DNA of 64,000 nucleotides from Candidatus Gastranaerophilales bacterium (GCA_947589425.1 CANQAV010000001.1:280630-344629), one strand, 5' to 3'. Shown: positions 44,631 through 53,572, counted from the stretch's first letter. Program-made: numbers and translations. Notes: generated by a model not told the origin, from the sequence alone.

Positions 44631-45365
44631 ATGGAAGATAAAATTATATTTTTAGATTTTGACGGGGTTTTGTTTGATACTCTGAAAGAAGTTTATCTTG
44701 TAAGCAGAAATATCGCATTTGAAACGGATTTTCTTGAAGATATCAACAGCGAAGAATATAAAAGGTTTTCAAAGTACAAATACCTTGTTTACAATATTTG
44801 GATGTTTTATTATTTTAATCCGTTAATTTTTGAAAATGTTAAAGAAGATGAAATTGTTGAAAGATATCTTGCAAAAATTCAAAAAAGGGACTATGAAAAA
44901 GAAGAAGAATTTTGCGAAAAATTCTTAAAGGCGAGAGAATATCTTGTTAAAAATCACCCCGATTTTTGGAGAAATTTAGAAGTTCCCTATGATTTTTTCT
45001 TTAAAATTAAAGAATTATATGAAACCAAAAAACCAAATATATTTATAATTTCAAAGAAAAACAAAAAATCCATTCTTGAAAGGTTTGAAACATATAACTT
45101 TAAGCTTGATGAAAACAAGGTTGCAGCAAGAGAAATTCTTGCTTCATATTCAAGCAAAAATGAATATATGGAAGAATACATGGAAGCTCACAATTTTTCA
45201 AAAGCAATATTTGTTGATGATAATATCAACAACATAAAAACCGTAAATACAAAAAAAATCACTCCACTTCTTGCTCTTTGGGGTAATTGCGAGCCAAATG
45301 CCAAAGGATATAATCAAATTGAAGCATACAATAAAATAATTAATTTTTTAAAAGATAATATATAA
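44631..45365 (+). CDS. HAD-superfamily hydrolase
   Basis: A 244-residue phosphatase-type protein. Motif I is FLDFDGVLFDTLKE with both aspartates; motif II is the Ser in FIISKKNKKS; motif III/IV is the acidic AIFVDDNINNIKTV. The cap between motifs I and II is helical (about 90 residues), larger than in simple phosphoglycolate phosphatases, and rich in aromatic residues. Substrate cannot be named. It lies 9 bases after the DUF4145 gene, probably as the last gene of the speE transcript. Confidence 0.82.
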   Translation: MEDKIIFLDFDGVLFDTLKEVYLVSRNIAFETDFLEDINSEEYKRFSKYKYLVYNIWMFYYFNPLIFENVKEDEIVERYLAKIQKRDYEKEEEFCEKFLKAREYLVKNHPDFWRNLEVPYDFFFKIKELYETKKPNIFIISKKNKKSILERFETYNFKLDENKVAAREILASYSSKNEYMEEYMEAHNFSKAIFVDDNINNIKTVNTKKITPLLALWGNCEPNAKGYNQIEAYNKIINFLKDNI

Positions 45366-45459
45366 GCGCAAATTTTTTTAATTTTTTGTTTTGTATGACA
45401 AGACTCTATTGAACTTCACCTAAAAAAATGTTATTATCTATCAAAACAAGGGAGAAATA

Positions 45460-45810
45460 ATGGTAGATAACAAGGTTATAGCTCCTGTATCAAGTTTTAA
45501 TTTTAAATCAGGCGATATCTCGGGTACCGCCGCAAAGTTGACTGAAGAAAAAAACGGACAGGGCGGGGAATATTTTGCTCAGGAGATGGAAGAGCAGGAA
45601 GAACAAAAAGAAACGAATTATCAAGACCGCTCGGCACAATTAAGAGCATCTTTGGACACTCTTGCTTCGGTTAATGCGGGCTCTCTTATGGTTGCAAAAT
45701 ATAAAAAAGAAAAAGAGCGCCTAAAAGAACTTCAAGATAAAATAAAAAAGAAATCGCAAGAAGAAAAAGAATTATCACAAGAAGAAGATGAAGCTCTTTA
45801 TGATGAATAA
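45460..45810 (+). CDS. Unknown small acidic protein with F-K-S N-terminal motif
   Basis: A 116-residue, highly charged protein. The N-terminus, MVDNKVIAPVSSFNFKSGDIS, contains SFNFKSG, a looser version of the F-K-G motif seen elsewhere in this window. A Glu/Gln-rich middle and a long charged helix (KYKKEKERLKELQDKIKKKSQEE) follow, with likely coiled-coil character. There is no signal peptide or known domain. AAGGGAGAAATAATGG is a strong ribosome site. It lies just ahead of the ribosomal protein operon where rplR would normally be. Confidence 0.62.
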   Translation: MVDNKVIAPVSSFNFKSGDISGTAAKLTEEKNGQGGEYFAQEMEEQEEQKETNYQDRSAQLRASLDTLASVNAGSLMVAKYKKEKERLKELQDKIKKKSQEEKELSQEEDEALYDE

Positions 45811-45824
45811 ATGTAAATAAAGTA

Positions 45825-45852
45825 TTGCATTTTATTTTTGTTGTTATAAAAT
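45825..45852 (+). promoter_or_regulatory. Probable promoter of the rpsE-adk operon
   Basis: TTGCAT (45825-45830) and TAAAAT (45847-45852) are spaced by 16 bases. Transcription would begin about 125 bases before rpsE, leaving a long leader that might hold a control element; I see no clear structure in it. Confidence 0.45.
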
Positions 45853-45985
45853 TAAAAACGTCAGAAATCCCAACATCGAACATAAAAAATCAGCTTTTTA
45901 AATAAAGTATATTTTTGTGTTCTTATTTATTTTTAGGGAAAATAAAGCAATAAAGAAATAATTAACTTAAGAAAGGTATATTAAA

Positions 45986-46663
45986 GTGGAAGAAAACAAA
46001 GAAATTCAAGAACAGGAAGTTCAAGATACAACTGTTGAAGAAACCGTTCCTCAAGAACAGGAAGTTCAAGAAGAAACAATTGAAAGCGCTACACGAGAAG
46101 ATATTCAGGAAGCTCGTGAAGAAAGAAAAAGCACAAGAAAAAACAGAAGAAGAAAAATTGAAACAGTAGAACCCGCAGAATCCGAATGGAAAGAACAGGT
46201 TGTTCAAATCCGCCGTGTAACAAAAGTTGTAAAAGGCGGTAAAAAACTTTCGTTCAGAGCAATCGTTATCGTGGGCAACAAAAAAGGCTCGGTTGGTATG
46301 GGCGTTGCAAAAGCTGCAGAAGTTATCATAGCAATTCAAAAAGCTGTTGCGGATGCAAGAAAAAATCTCATTACCGTACCTTTATTCAATACAACAATTC
46401 CTCATATGATAACAGGACGCTCCGGAGCCGGCTCTGTTGTTTTAAAACCCGCTTCAAAAGGTACGGGTGTTATCGCAGGGGGCGCTGTTCGTGCAGTTCT
46501 TGAACTGAGCGGTGTTGAAAACATTTTATCAAAATCACTGGGTTCAAAATCACCTTTGAACGCTGCAAATGCTACATTAAACGCTCTTAAATCATTAAGA
46601 ACATTCAAAGATGTTGCCGCTGTTCGCAACATCAGCGTAAAAGCTATGTTAGGACAAAAATAA
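45986..46663 (+). CDS. rpsE: Small-subunit ribosomal protein S5 (uS5) with long acidic extension
   Basis: A 225-residue S5. The conserved core begins at about residue 68 ([30 protein letters not shown]) and includes [17 protein letters not shown] and the C-terminal half with [16 protein letters not shown] [22 protein letters not shown]. Typical S5 is 160-175 residues. The extra N-terminal 65 residues are rich in Glu and Gln with QEQEVQ twice, then a basic stretch ([11 protein letters not shown]). The start is GTG at 45986 with GAAAGG 10 bases upstream; no internal start fits better. It is the first gene of its operon here. Confidence 0.96.
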   Translation: MEENKEIQEQEVQDTTVEETVPQEQEVQEETIESATREDIQEAREERKSTRKNRRRKIETVEPAESEWKEQVVQIRRVTKVVKGGKKLSFRAIVIVGNKKGSVGMGVAKAAEVIIAIQKAVADARKNLITVPLFNTTIPHMITGRSGAGSVVLKPASKGTGVIAGGAVRAVLELSGVENILSKSLGSKSPLNAANATLNALKSLRTFKDVAAVRNISVKAMLGQK

Positions 46664-46683
46664 ATAATTAAAGGATAATAAAA

Positions 46684-46866
46684 ATGGCTGATAAAAAAGT
46701 AAAAATTAAACAAGTAAGAAGCACTATCGGAGCAAGCGAAAAACAAATTAAAGTTGTTCGTGCTCTGGGCTTAACAAAAAAAGACCAAATTGTGGAACAT
46801 ACGGCAACTCAGGCAATTCTGGGAATGGTAAACAAAGTTCCTCATATCGTACAAGTTGTAGAATAA
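46684..46866 (+). CDS. rpmD: Large-subunit ribosomal protein L30 (uL30)
   Basis: A 60-residue ribosomal protein. The family pattern is VKIKQVRSTIGASEKQIKVV, RALGLTKKDQIVEH and a C-terminal MVNKVPHIVQVVE. Its position between rpsE and rplO is the standard one. AAAGGATAATAAAAATG gives the ribosome site. Many Cyanobacteria lack L30, so its presence here is a useful marker. Confidence 0.96.
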   Translation: MADKKVKIKQVRSTIGASEKQIKVVRALGLTKKDQIVEHTATQAILGMVNKVPHIVQVVE

Positions 46867-46887
46867 TTTTTTAGGAAGGTAATAAAA

Positions 46888-47331
46888 ATGTTAACTTTAG
46901 AAGATATAAGACCAAACGAAGGTGCAACTCACGCAAAAAAACGCAAAGGCAGAGGTATTGCATCAGGTCATGGCAAAACTGCCTGCCGTGGAAATAACGG
47001 TGAAGGTCAAAGATCGGGCAATTCTCACAAACGTGGTTTTGAAGGCGGTCAAATGCCCTCATATCGTCAAATGCCCAAATTGAAAGGTTTTAACAATAAA
47101 TTCAAACAAATAACCGCTTCAATCAATGTTTCAAATTTAGAAAAATTTAATGCGGAAGTTATTGATTTAGAATATTTACAACAAAACAAAAAAGCCCACC
47201 CATCCGCTGTTGCATTAAGAGTGCTGGGTAACGGCGAAATAACTAAAGCAGTAACGGTAAAAGCAAGCTATTTCAGCGCAGCCGCAAAAGAAAAAATTGA
47301 GAGTGCAGGCGGAAAGGCAGAATTGGTATAA
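46888..47331 (+). CDS. rplO: Large-subunit ribosomal protein L15 (uL15)
   Basis: A 147-residue ribosomal protein. The glycine-rich N-terminal region (AKKRKGRGIASGHGKTACRGNNGEGQRSG) and the block GFEGGQMPSYRQMPKLKGF are diagnostic, as is the C-terminal ITKAVTVKASYFSAAAKEKIESAGG. TTAGGAAGGTAATAAAAATG carries a strong ribosome site. Its stop overlaps the start of secY by one base (TAATG), giving translational coupling. Confidence 0.97.
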   Translation: MLTLEDIRPNEGATHAKKRKGRGIASGHGKTACRGNNGEGQRSGNSHKRGFEGGQMPSYRQMPKLKGFNNKFKQITASINVSNLEKFNAEVIDLEYLQQNKKAHPSAVALRVLGNGEITKAVTVKASYFSAAAKEKIESAGGKAELV

Positions 47332-48671
47332 TGCAGCAAAACATAGATTCAAATCAAGTTGTACAAAACTTGATGTCAAGCTGGCGCCAAAGCGGTCTAA
47401 AGCAAAAGTTAATATTTACTTTTGTAATTATCGCTCTGTTCAGACTTGGTGCACAGCTTCCCATATACGGTATAAATAATGAAGTATTTCAAAATCTTGC
47501 AAACGGAAACAATTTGATAGGCTTCCTTGATATGTTTTCAGGGGGTGCTCTGGGCAAAGTTTCAATATTTGCACTCGGCATAGGTCCGTATATTACTTCA
47601 TCAATTATTATGCAATTGATGGCGGTAATTGTACCGTCATTAGAAAAGGCTCAAAAAGAAGACGGCGAAGCGGGAAGAAGGAAAATCCAGCAGATTACAA
47701 GAGTGTTTACAGTCGCCCTTGCACTGTTTCAATCTTTCATCTTTGCCCTTGCACTGTATAAGTTGCCGGGTGCAATTGTTCCCGATATAAATCCGATTGT
47801 ATTCTTCTTAGGCTCTGCGGTTACTTTGAGCGCAGGTGCAATAATCGTTATGTGGCTTGCCGAACTTATCTCCGAAAAAGGTGTCGGGAACGGTGCATCA
47901 TTATTAATTTTCATAGGTATCATAGCCGGCATTCCTCTTTATTGCGACAGAACAAAAATATTAATCAGCCAGGACAGAATGCTTCAAATGGGTCTGTTGT
48001 TATTAATTGTAATATTTTTGTTAACAATAATATTTATTATTGTATTACACGAAGCAGCAAGAAAAGTGCCGATAGTTTCCGCAAGACGTCAGGTAGGAAG
48101 CAAAGTTTACGGCGGGCAAAACACAAATATCCCATTTAAACTTAACCCCGGCGGCGTTATGCCCATCATCTTTGCCGTTGCAATATTATTGTTTCCCGCA
48201 ACGGTTTTAGGTATAGTACAGCAAATGCATATCCAAAATGTTGTTCTTGCAAGTATTTTTGAAAAATTGAGTTTGTTATTCAGTGCAAATTCTTTTGCAT
48301 ATTATATAATCTATTTTGTATTGATTGTAACGTTGACATTCTTCTATGCATCAATAATTCCTTCAATGCAGCCAAAAGAAATAGCAAACAATTTGAAAAA
48401 ATACGGCTCTGCAATCCCCGGTGTAAAACCCGGAAAACCCACTGCAGATAAGTTAAACGAAATTTTATCAAGAATAACATTAATTGGTGCACTGGCTTTG
48501 GGCATTATTGCCATGATACCTACGGTAGCTACAAAAATAACAAACATTACCACATTCCAGGGTATCGGTGCAACAAGCCTTATAATTCTTGTCGGCGTAG
48601 CACTTGATTTTATCAATCAAATCAAAACACACATGCTGGCAAAAAATTATGAAAGCTTCTTACAGCAATAA
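47331..48671 (+). CDS. secY: Protein translocase channel subunit SecY
   Basis: The 446-residue, ten-helix channel of the Sec system in the inner membrane. Conserved parts are FRLGAQLPIYGIN, the plug region FLDMFSGGALGKVSIFALGIGPYI, and the cytoplasmic loops with EKAQKEDGEAGRRKIQQITR, ARRQVGSKVYGG, PFKLNPGGVMPIIFA and YGSAIPGVKPGKPT. Coupled to rplO. It would carry the signal-peptide proteins of this window, including the autotransporter and the SLH protein. Confidence 0.97.
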   Translation: MQQNIDSNQVVQNLMSSWRQSGLKQKLIFTFVIIALFRLGAQLPIYGINNEVFQNLANGNNLIGFLDMFSGGALGKVSIFALGIGPYITSSIIMQLMAVIVPSLEKAQKEDGEAGRRKIQQITRVFTVALALFQSFIFALALYKLPGAIVPDINPIVFFLGSAVTLSAGAIIVMWLAELISEKGVGNGASLLIFIGIIAGIPLYCDRTKILISQDRMLQMGLLLLIVIFLLTIIFIIVLHEAARKVPIVSARRQVGSKVYGGQNTNIPFKLNPGGVMPIIFAVAILLFPATVLGIVQQMHIQNVVLASIFEKLSLLFSANSFAYYIIYFVLIVTLTFFYASIIPSMQPKEIANNLKKYGSAIPGVKPGKPTADKLNEILSRITLIGALALGIIAMIPTVATKITNITTFQGIGATSLIILVGVALDFINQIKTHMLAKNYESFLQQ

Positions 48672-48687
48672 ACAAATAAAGGAACAA

Positions 48688-49353
48688 ATGAAAAAAGTAT
48701 TTATATTTTTAGGCCCTCCGGGCTCGGGTAAAGGTACACAAACATCAAGATTATCAGATAAACTATCTATACCTCATATAGATACGGGCTCGCTTTTAAG
48801 AAAAAATATAGAAGATAAAACACAGCTCGGCATTATTGCAAAAGGCTTTATTGATAAAGGACAACTTGTACCTTTGCATGTTGTATCAAGCGTTATTAAA
48901 GAACGTCTTTTAAAAGAGGACTGTAAAAACGGCTACATACTTGACGGTTTCCCCCGCTCAATCGAGCAGGCGGAAGCCCTTGCAAGTATTTTGGAAGAAA
49001 CAGGTGAGTTTACTTTAAAAAACGACGCAATGGCAGTGTATTTTGATGTGGATACCGAAATTTTAGTCCAAAGACTTATAAACAGACGTTCATGTCCAAA
49101 TTGCGGAACGATATACAATTTAACATCAAATCCTCCAAAAATTATGGACTATTGCGACATTTGCGACACAAAACTTGTTCAAAGAGCTGATGATAACGAA
49201 CAAACGGCAAGAGCCCGCTTTGAAACATACGAAAGAGAAACAAAGCCTCTGTATGATTATTTTAAACAACTGGGCATATTAAAAGAGCTTGATGCAGATA
49301 AACCTATTCTTGAAATTTGGGAAAATTTAAAAGAATTAATATTTGAACAATAA
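48688..49353 (+). CDS. adk: Adenylate kinase with zinc-type LID
   Basis: A 221-residue enzyme that converts ATP and AMP to two ADP. The P-loop is GPPGSGKGTQTSRL, the AMP site IDTGSLLRKNI and DGFPRSIEQAEAL. The LID has four cysteines (SCPNCGTIY and YCDICDTKL), as in the zinc-stabilised long form. I start at ATG 48688 with AAAGGAAC as ribosome site; the frame open from 48604 only overlaps secY. It lies directly behind secY, as in most bacteria. It converges on tsaD with a one-base gap and no visible terminator. Confidence 0.96.
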   Translation: MKKVFIFLGPPGSGKGTQTSRLSDKLSIPHIDTGSLLRKNIEDKTQLGIIAKGFIDKGQLVPLHVVSSVIKERLLKEDCKNGYILDGFPRSIEQAEALASILEETGEFTLKNDAMAVYFDVDTEILVQRLINRRSCPNCGTIYNLTSNPPKIMDYCDICDTKLVQRADDNEQTARARFETYERETKPLYDYFKQLGILKELDADKPILEIWENLKELIFEQ

Positions 49354-49354
49354 A

Positions 49355-50329
49355 TTAGTCTCTTGAAAACACTTCCAAAAGCAAAGAGTTTTGTGATTTT
49401 ATAGGATTAAAATATGCACAGCTTGCAACCATTGCTGCGTTATCCGTGCAATATTTTAAGTTTGGAGCATAGGTTTGATATCCTTCTTCTTTAAGCATTT
49501 CAAGTCTTTTTCTTAACTCGGAATTAGCGGCGACTCCGCCTGCCAGAGCAAGCGTTTTAACATTCAGTTTCTTCGCAAAATATATAAGTTTTTTAATTAA
49601 TGTATCCGCAACTCTTTTTTGAAAGCTTGATGCAATATCATCTATCGGAAGCTCATCCGGCTTAAACTTTTTCACTTCTCTTAAGACCGCTGTTTTTAAC
49701 CCTGAAAAAGAAAATTCGTCCTCTTTAACTTTTGCTTCGGGGAAATTAAATACAAGGGGGTTTCCCTTCTGAGCCGATTTATCCAGTAAAATTCCCCCGG
49801 GATAAGGAATTGAGCACAATCTTGCAACTTTATCATACACTTCGCCAACCGCATCATCTGTAGTTTGAGCCAAAATTTCCTGTTTGTCATAATTCTTAAC
49901 AAAAATTATTTGAGTATGCCCTCCCGATACCAAAAGGCAGATAAAAGGAGGCACAAGGTTTGTATCAATAAAATTTGCACAAACATGCGCATTTAAATGA
50001 TTTACCCCTATAAAAGGTTTATTGTGAACAACAGACAATGTTTTTGCCGCATTTAAACCTACAAGCAAACACCCCACAAGTCCGGGACCGACTGTTGAAG
50101 AAAAGGCATCAATTTCATCAGGCTTAACACTCGCCTTATCAAAAGCTTCATTAATCACGGGAAGTATTGAATTAAGATGTTCTCTTGCCGCAACTTCAGG
50201 AACTACACCTCCGAATTTTTCATGGATTTTTATTTGGCTCGATATAATATTTGACAGTACCTCTCTACCGTTTCTTACAACAGATGCCGAAGTTTCGTCA
50301 CAGCTTGATTCAATTCCGAAAATTAACAA
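49355..50329 (-). CDS. tsaD: tRNA N6-adenosine threonylcarbamoyltransferase
   Basis: A 324-residue ASKHA-fold enzyme that transfers the threonylcarbamoyl group to A37 of ANN-decoding tRNAs with TsaB and TsaE. Landmarks are FGIESSCDETSASVV, VPEVAAREHL, the metal site VNHLNAHVCAN (His-x3-His), LLVSGGHTQII, and LALAGGVAANSELR near the C-terminus. Length is normal. It works with the TsaC at 23825-24373. It diverges from the TPR/NHL gene. Confidence 0.96.
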   Translation of the reverse strand: MLIFGIESSCDETSASVVRNGREVLSNIISSQIKIHEKFGGVVPEVAAREHLNSILPVINEAFDKASVKPDEIDAFSSTVGPGLVGCLLVGLNAAKTLSVVHNKPFIGVNHLNAHVCANFIDTNLVPPFICLLVSGGHTQIIFVKNYDKQEILAQTTDDAVGEVYDKVARLCSIPYPGGILLDKSAQKGNPLVFNFPEAKVKEDEFSFSGLKTAVLREVKKFKPDELPIDDIASSFQKRVADTLIKKLIYFAKKLNVKTLALAGGVAANSELRKRLEMLKEEGYQTYAPNLKYCTDNAAMVASCAYFNPIKSQNSLLLEVFSRD

Positions 50330-50355
50330 TTTTTTATCCTTTTTTAATTTTTTTG

Positions 50356-50383
50356 TTGTAGTTTATTCAACTTTTGTTATAAT
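50356..50383 (+). promoter_or_regulatory. Promoter for a possibly leaderless mRNA
   Basis: TTGTAG (50356-50361) and a consensus TATAAT (50378-50383) are spaced by 16 bases. The expected transcription start, about 7 bases on, falls at the ATG at 50390, and no ribosome site is visible before that ATG. Confidence 0.5.
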
Positions 50384-50389
50384 GATACC

Positions 50390-51253
50390 ATGGATAAAAA
50401 ACTAATAGTTTCATTTTTTATTTTATTTTCATTATTAACTGTCTTACCTGCATTTTCAAATAAAACTGAAGATGCTACGGATTTATATAATGAAGCAATT
50501 GACATGTACAAACAGGATGATGTCGAAAAATCAATAGATTTGTTCACGCAAGCAATTGAATTAAATCCCGATTTTTACGAAGCGCACTACAATTTAGCAC
50601 AAATTTTAATGTCATTAAACAGAAACGAAGAAGCGCTCGTACAATTGGAAAAAATAATTAAACTAAAACCCGATAATTCCGAAACACTCTATAATATCGG
50701 GAAAATCCAATATAAAAGAGGATATCTGTCAAATTCTTATGAGCATTTGAAAAAAATTAAGCCTGATGCCCCGCAGTATGAGTCTGCAAAATTATTAATT
50801 GAAAAAATTGAAAACAGGCAAAAAGAGCTTAATTTGGAAGCAAAAATCAGAGAAAAAAACAATGTTACGGATGTTCAAGGAAAAACCCAAGGAGTAGAGT
50901 TAAATGAAATTATAACTCCCTCGGGAGTTGTTGTTGACAGCGGCGGAAATATATACATTGCAAGTTTCAGCGAAAATGCAATTTATAAAATTTCAATAAA
51001 CGGCAAAAAAACTCTATATTCAAAATCAACACTTTTAAAAGGTCCCATAGGACTTGCAATTGATTCCAAAGATAATTTATATGTTGCAAATTATTCCGCA
51101 AACAACATAATCAAAATAACGGCAGAAAATACGTCAGCTTCGGTATTTGCTGATATAAGCAAGCCCTACTGCGTTATCTATGACCCGATTCACAACAGAA
51201 TCTATGTCACGGAACAAAACACAAATAAGTTAATTAAATATGATTTAAATTAA
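50390..51253 (+). CDS. Exported TPR plus NHL-repeat protein
   Basis: A 287-residue protein with a signal peptide (LIVSFFILFSLLTVLPAFS). The first half has three TPR units (ATDLYNEAIDMYKQDDVEKSIDLFTQAIELNPD; AHYNLAQILMSLNRNEEALVQLEKIIKLKPD; TLYNIGKIQYKRGY). The second half has NHL-type beta-propeller units (ITPSGVVVDSGGNIYIASFSENAIYKI; GPIGLAIDSKDNLYVANYSANNIIKI; YCVIYDPIHNRIYVTEQNTNKLIKY). Only about three blades are present, so the propeller is incomplete unless it oligomerises. Function unknown; perhaps a periplasmic scaffold. Its stop overlaps the convergent tyrS by 4 bases. Confidence 0.8.
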   Translation: MDKKLIVSFFILFSLLTVLPAFSNKTEDATDLYNEAIDMYKQDDVEKSIDLFTQAIELNPDFYEAHYNLAQILMSLNRNEEALVQLEKIIKLKPDNSETLYNIGKIQYKRGYLSNSYEHLKKIKPDAPQYESAKLLIEKIENRQKELNLEAKIREKNNVTDVQGKTQGVELNEIITPSGVVVDSGGNIYIASFSENAIYKISINGKKTLYSKSTLLKGPIGLAIDSKDNLYVANYSANNIIKITAENTSASVFADISKPYCVIYDPIHNRIYVTEQNTNKLIKYDLN

Positions 51254-52461
51254 ATATAGGCCTTATGAAATATTTTTTTGCCTTTTTTAATTTTTATACC
51301 TTTTTGGAGTTCTTCTTTTTTAATTCTGTAATCAAAAGAGGTGATTTTTACTTCATCAACGCTAACTCCGCCCTGCATTATCAATCTTTTGGCTTCGCCT
51401 TTGCTTGACGATAATTTACACTCGATTAAAACGTCAACAAGTGAAATATCATCCCCTAAAAGCGAAATTTTAGTTGAGGGCATGTTATCATCGCCTTTAC
51501 CCGAAACAAACAATGAATGGGCTGAATTTTGCGCTTTTTTAGCTTCTTCTTCCCCATGAACAAGAGCGGTTAATTCGTATGCTAAAATTTCTTTTGCCTG
51601 ATTGAGCTGCGCCCCTTCCCATTTTTCCATTTCGTCAATTTGCTCTAAAGGCAGGAAAGTAAGCATTCTGATACATTTTAAAACGTCCGCATCTTCAACA
51701 TTTCTCCAATATTGATAAAAATTAAAAACGCTTGTTTTGTTTTTATCAAGCCAGATAGCACCGGATACGGTTTTACCCATTTTTTTGCCCTGCGAATTTA
51801 AAAGAAGGTTTATTGTCATAGAATGAGCATCTCTTCCGGTTTTTCTTCTTATTAAATCAGACCCCGCAAGCATATTCGACCATTGGTCATCCCCCCCGAA
51901 CTGCAAATTACAGCCGTAATTGGAATTAAGATAATAAAAGTCATATGCCTGCATTATCATATAATTAAATTCTAAAAAGCTGAGCCCGTGCTCCATACGT
52001 TGTTTATAGCATTCGGCTCTTAACATATTATTAACCGAAAAACAAGCCCCGACATCTCTTAAAAGTTCAACATAATTTAATTTTAAAAGCCAATCGGAAT
52101 TATTTACCATTATCGCTTTATCATCGCCAAACTCAATAAAGCGCTCCATTTGTTTTTTAAAACATTCACTGTTATAATCAATCGTGCTTTTATCCATCAT
52201 GGAACGCATATCCGACCTGCCCGAAGGGTCGCCTACATGAGCCGTGCCTCCGCCGATTAAAACAATGGGTTTATTTCCTGCCATCTGTAATCTTTTCATA
52301 AGACACAATGCCATAAAATGCCCTACATGAAGCGAATTTGCAGTCGGGTCAAAACCGATATAAAACTTTGCATTGCCTGAATTTATTAATGTTTTAACTT
52401 CTTCTTCGTTTGTGATTTGTGCAATCAGCTGTCTTTTTTGTAATTCTTCAAATATATTCAT
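51250..52461 (-). CDS. tyrS: Tyrosyl-tRNA synthetase
   Basis: A 403-residue class I synthetase charging tRNA-Tyr. The HIGH motif is HVGH in SLHVGHFMAL, the KMSKS loop is KMGKT in GKKMGKTVSGAIWLD, and the C-terminal S4 RNA-binding domain covers about residues 340-403 (SKGEAKRLIMQGGVSVDEV). FYIGFDPTANSLHVGH and GGDDQWSNML are typical of bacterial TyrS of the second type. I start at ATG 52461 (MNIFEELQKR); the longer start at 52500 adds 13 residues and is less usual. It follows punA with a gap of about 46 bases. Confidence 0.94.
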   Translation of the reverse strand: MNIFEELQKRQLIAQITNEEEVKTLINSGNAKFYIGFDPTANSLHVGHFMALCLMKRLQMAGNKPIVLIGGGTAHVGDPSGRSDMRSMMDKSTIDYNSECFKKQMERFIEFGDDKAIMVNNSDWLLKLNYVELLRDVGACFSVNNMLRAECYKQRMEHGLSFLEFNYMIMQAYDFYYLNSNYGCNLQFGGDDQWSNMLAGSDLIRRKTGRDAHSMTINLLLNSQGKKMGKTVSGAIWLDKNKTSVFNFYQYWRNVEDADVLKCIRMLTFLPLEQIDEMEKWEGAQLNQAKEILAYELTALVHGEEEAKKAQNSAHSLFVSGKGDDNMPSTKISLLGDDISLVDVLIECKLSSSKGEAKRLIMQGGVSVDEVKITSFDYRIKKEELQKGIKIKKGKKIFHKAYI

Positions 52462-52507
52462 TTTTACACCCGCTATATTGTTTATTTTATTGCAAATCAA
52501 AGATGCG

Positions 52508-53317
52508 CTACAATTTTTCGATTATTTTTTTGATTAGTTGCGAAAGTTTAACTCCTGAAACTTTGCCGATTTCAAGCACTTCTTTGTGAGTTAATTTATT
52601 ATCCGATACCCCTGTTGCGTGGTTTGTTATCATTGAAAAGCCGATTGTCCGCATTTTTAAATAGTTAGCAACAATCGCCTCGGGAACGCTTGACATTCCG
52701 ACAACATCCGCACCTAAAATCGAAAACATTTTAACTTCCGCTTTTGTTTCATAACTCGGACCCATAGTCGCAAGATATACGCCTTCTTTGAGGTCAATAT
52801 TCAACTCTTGAGCGCAATTTTTTGCGATTTTTTTTAATTCGGGGCAGTAAACCTCGCTCATATCCGGAAATCTTTCCCCTAAAGTATCATCATTTTTGCC
52901 TCTTAGGGGATTATCCCCCATAAAATTAATGTGGTCATTAATAAGCATAATATCCCCCACATTAAACTTTTTGCTTAAAGCTCCCGAAGCATTTGTTATA
53001 AAAATTGTATGAGCACCCATTTTCTTTAAAATTTTAATCGGATATGTCGTATCATGAAGGGAATGACCTTCGTAATAGTGAAACCTTCCCTGCATAATTG
53101 CGCAATTTTTACCCGAAATGTTTGAAAAAAGCAATTCGCCTTTGTGTCCTTGAACACTTGACTTTGGAAAAGAAGGAATATCTGAATATTTTATTCTTAT
53201 ACCTTCCATATCGTCACAAAAAACACCCAGACCCGAGCCTAAAACTATAACAATGTCAACTTTAAAATTGTTTGTTTTATCTCTTAGATAACTGAGTGTT
53301 TTTTCAAAATTTTCCAT
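52508..53317 (-). CDS. punA: Purine nucleoside phosphorylase (trimeric type)
   Basis: A 269-residue enzyme that splits inosine and guanosine with phosphate to base and ribose-1-phosphate. Markers are the phosphate loop IVLGSGLGVF, QGHKGELL, MQGRFHYYEGH, the base site with the ThrAsn-type acid region, and VVGMSSVPEAIVA followed by MITNHATGVSDN. The NH in TNHATG replaces the usual NLATG or NYAAG, a small change next to the base-binding Asn. It is in line with rpoZ upstream and tyrS downstream. It could act on purine nucleosides taken up by the NupC transporter of this window. Confidence 0.94.
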   Translation of the reverse strand: MENFEKTLSYLRDKTNNFKVDIVIVLGSGLGVFCDDMEGIRIKYSDIPSFPKSSVQGHKGELLFSNISGKNCAIMQGRFHYYEGHSLHDTTYPIKILKKMGAHTIFITNASGALSKKFNVGDIMLINDHINFMGDNPLRGKNDDTLGERFPDMSEVYCPELKKIAKNCAQELNIDLKEGVYLATMGPSYETKAEVKMFSILGADVVGMSSVPEAIVANYLKMRTIGFSMITNHATGVSDNKLTHKEVLEIGKVSGVKLSQLIKKIIEKL

Positions 53318-53326
53318 AAAACCTAA

Positions 53327-53572
53327 TTAACCGACAAGTCCGTCATCATCTGATTCTGATGCTTTAACCATAATAGCGTGTTGAACGGGTTTTTCCTTCT
53401 TAACATTAGTATCAAACGTCATATCAACATCAAAACCAAAGTCATCTCTCGGTTTTTTCATTTGAGATTCATCAACAAGTTTTTTTGCAAGTTCAATTAA
53501 TTCATAAACTAATTGGTAACGATTAGGGGCTTTTTCGTTTAAATCCCATGCTGTTTTTGTAATTTGGCTCAT
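53327..53572 (-). CDS. rpoZ: RNA polymerase omega subunit (probable)
   Basis: An 81-residue protein that I read as the omega subunit, which helps assemble RNA polymerase by holding the beta-prime C-terminus. The APNRYQLVYELIELAKKLVDE block matches the omega helix (xNR-(F/Y)-xLV-x3-A-x-RA-x-x-L), and KPVQHAIMVKASESDDD matches the C-terminal KP-x-x-x-AI-x-E-(I/M)-x-x-(D/E) segment seen in cyanobacterial omega. The middle insert (DFGFDVDMTFDTNVKKE) differs from typical forms, hence some doubt. It is the first gene of a set with punA and tyrS. TAGGAGAAATTTTATG is a strong ribosome site. Confidence 0.75.
   Translation of the reverse strand: MSQITKTAWDLNEKAPNRYQLVYELIELAKKLVDESQMKKPRDDFGFDVDMTFDTNVKKEKPVQHAIMVKASESDDDGLVG

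Noticed and set aside
48604..48687. Longer start for adenylate kinase
   Set aside because: It overlaps secY and the P-loop normally starts within ten residues of the N-terminus, which fits ATG 48688.
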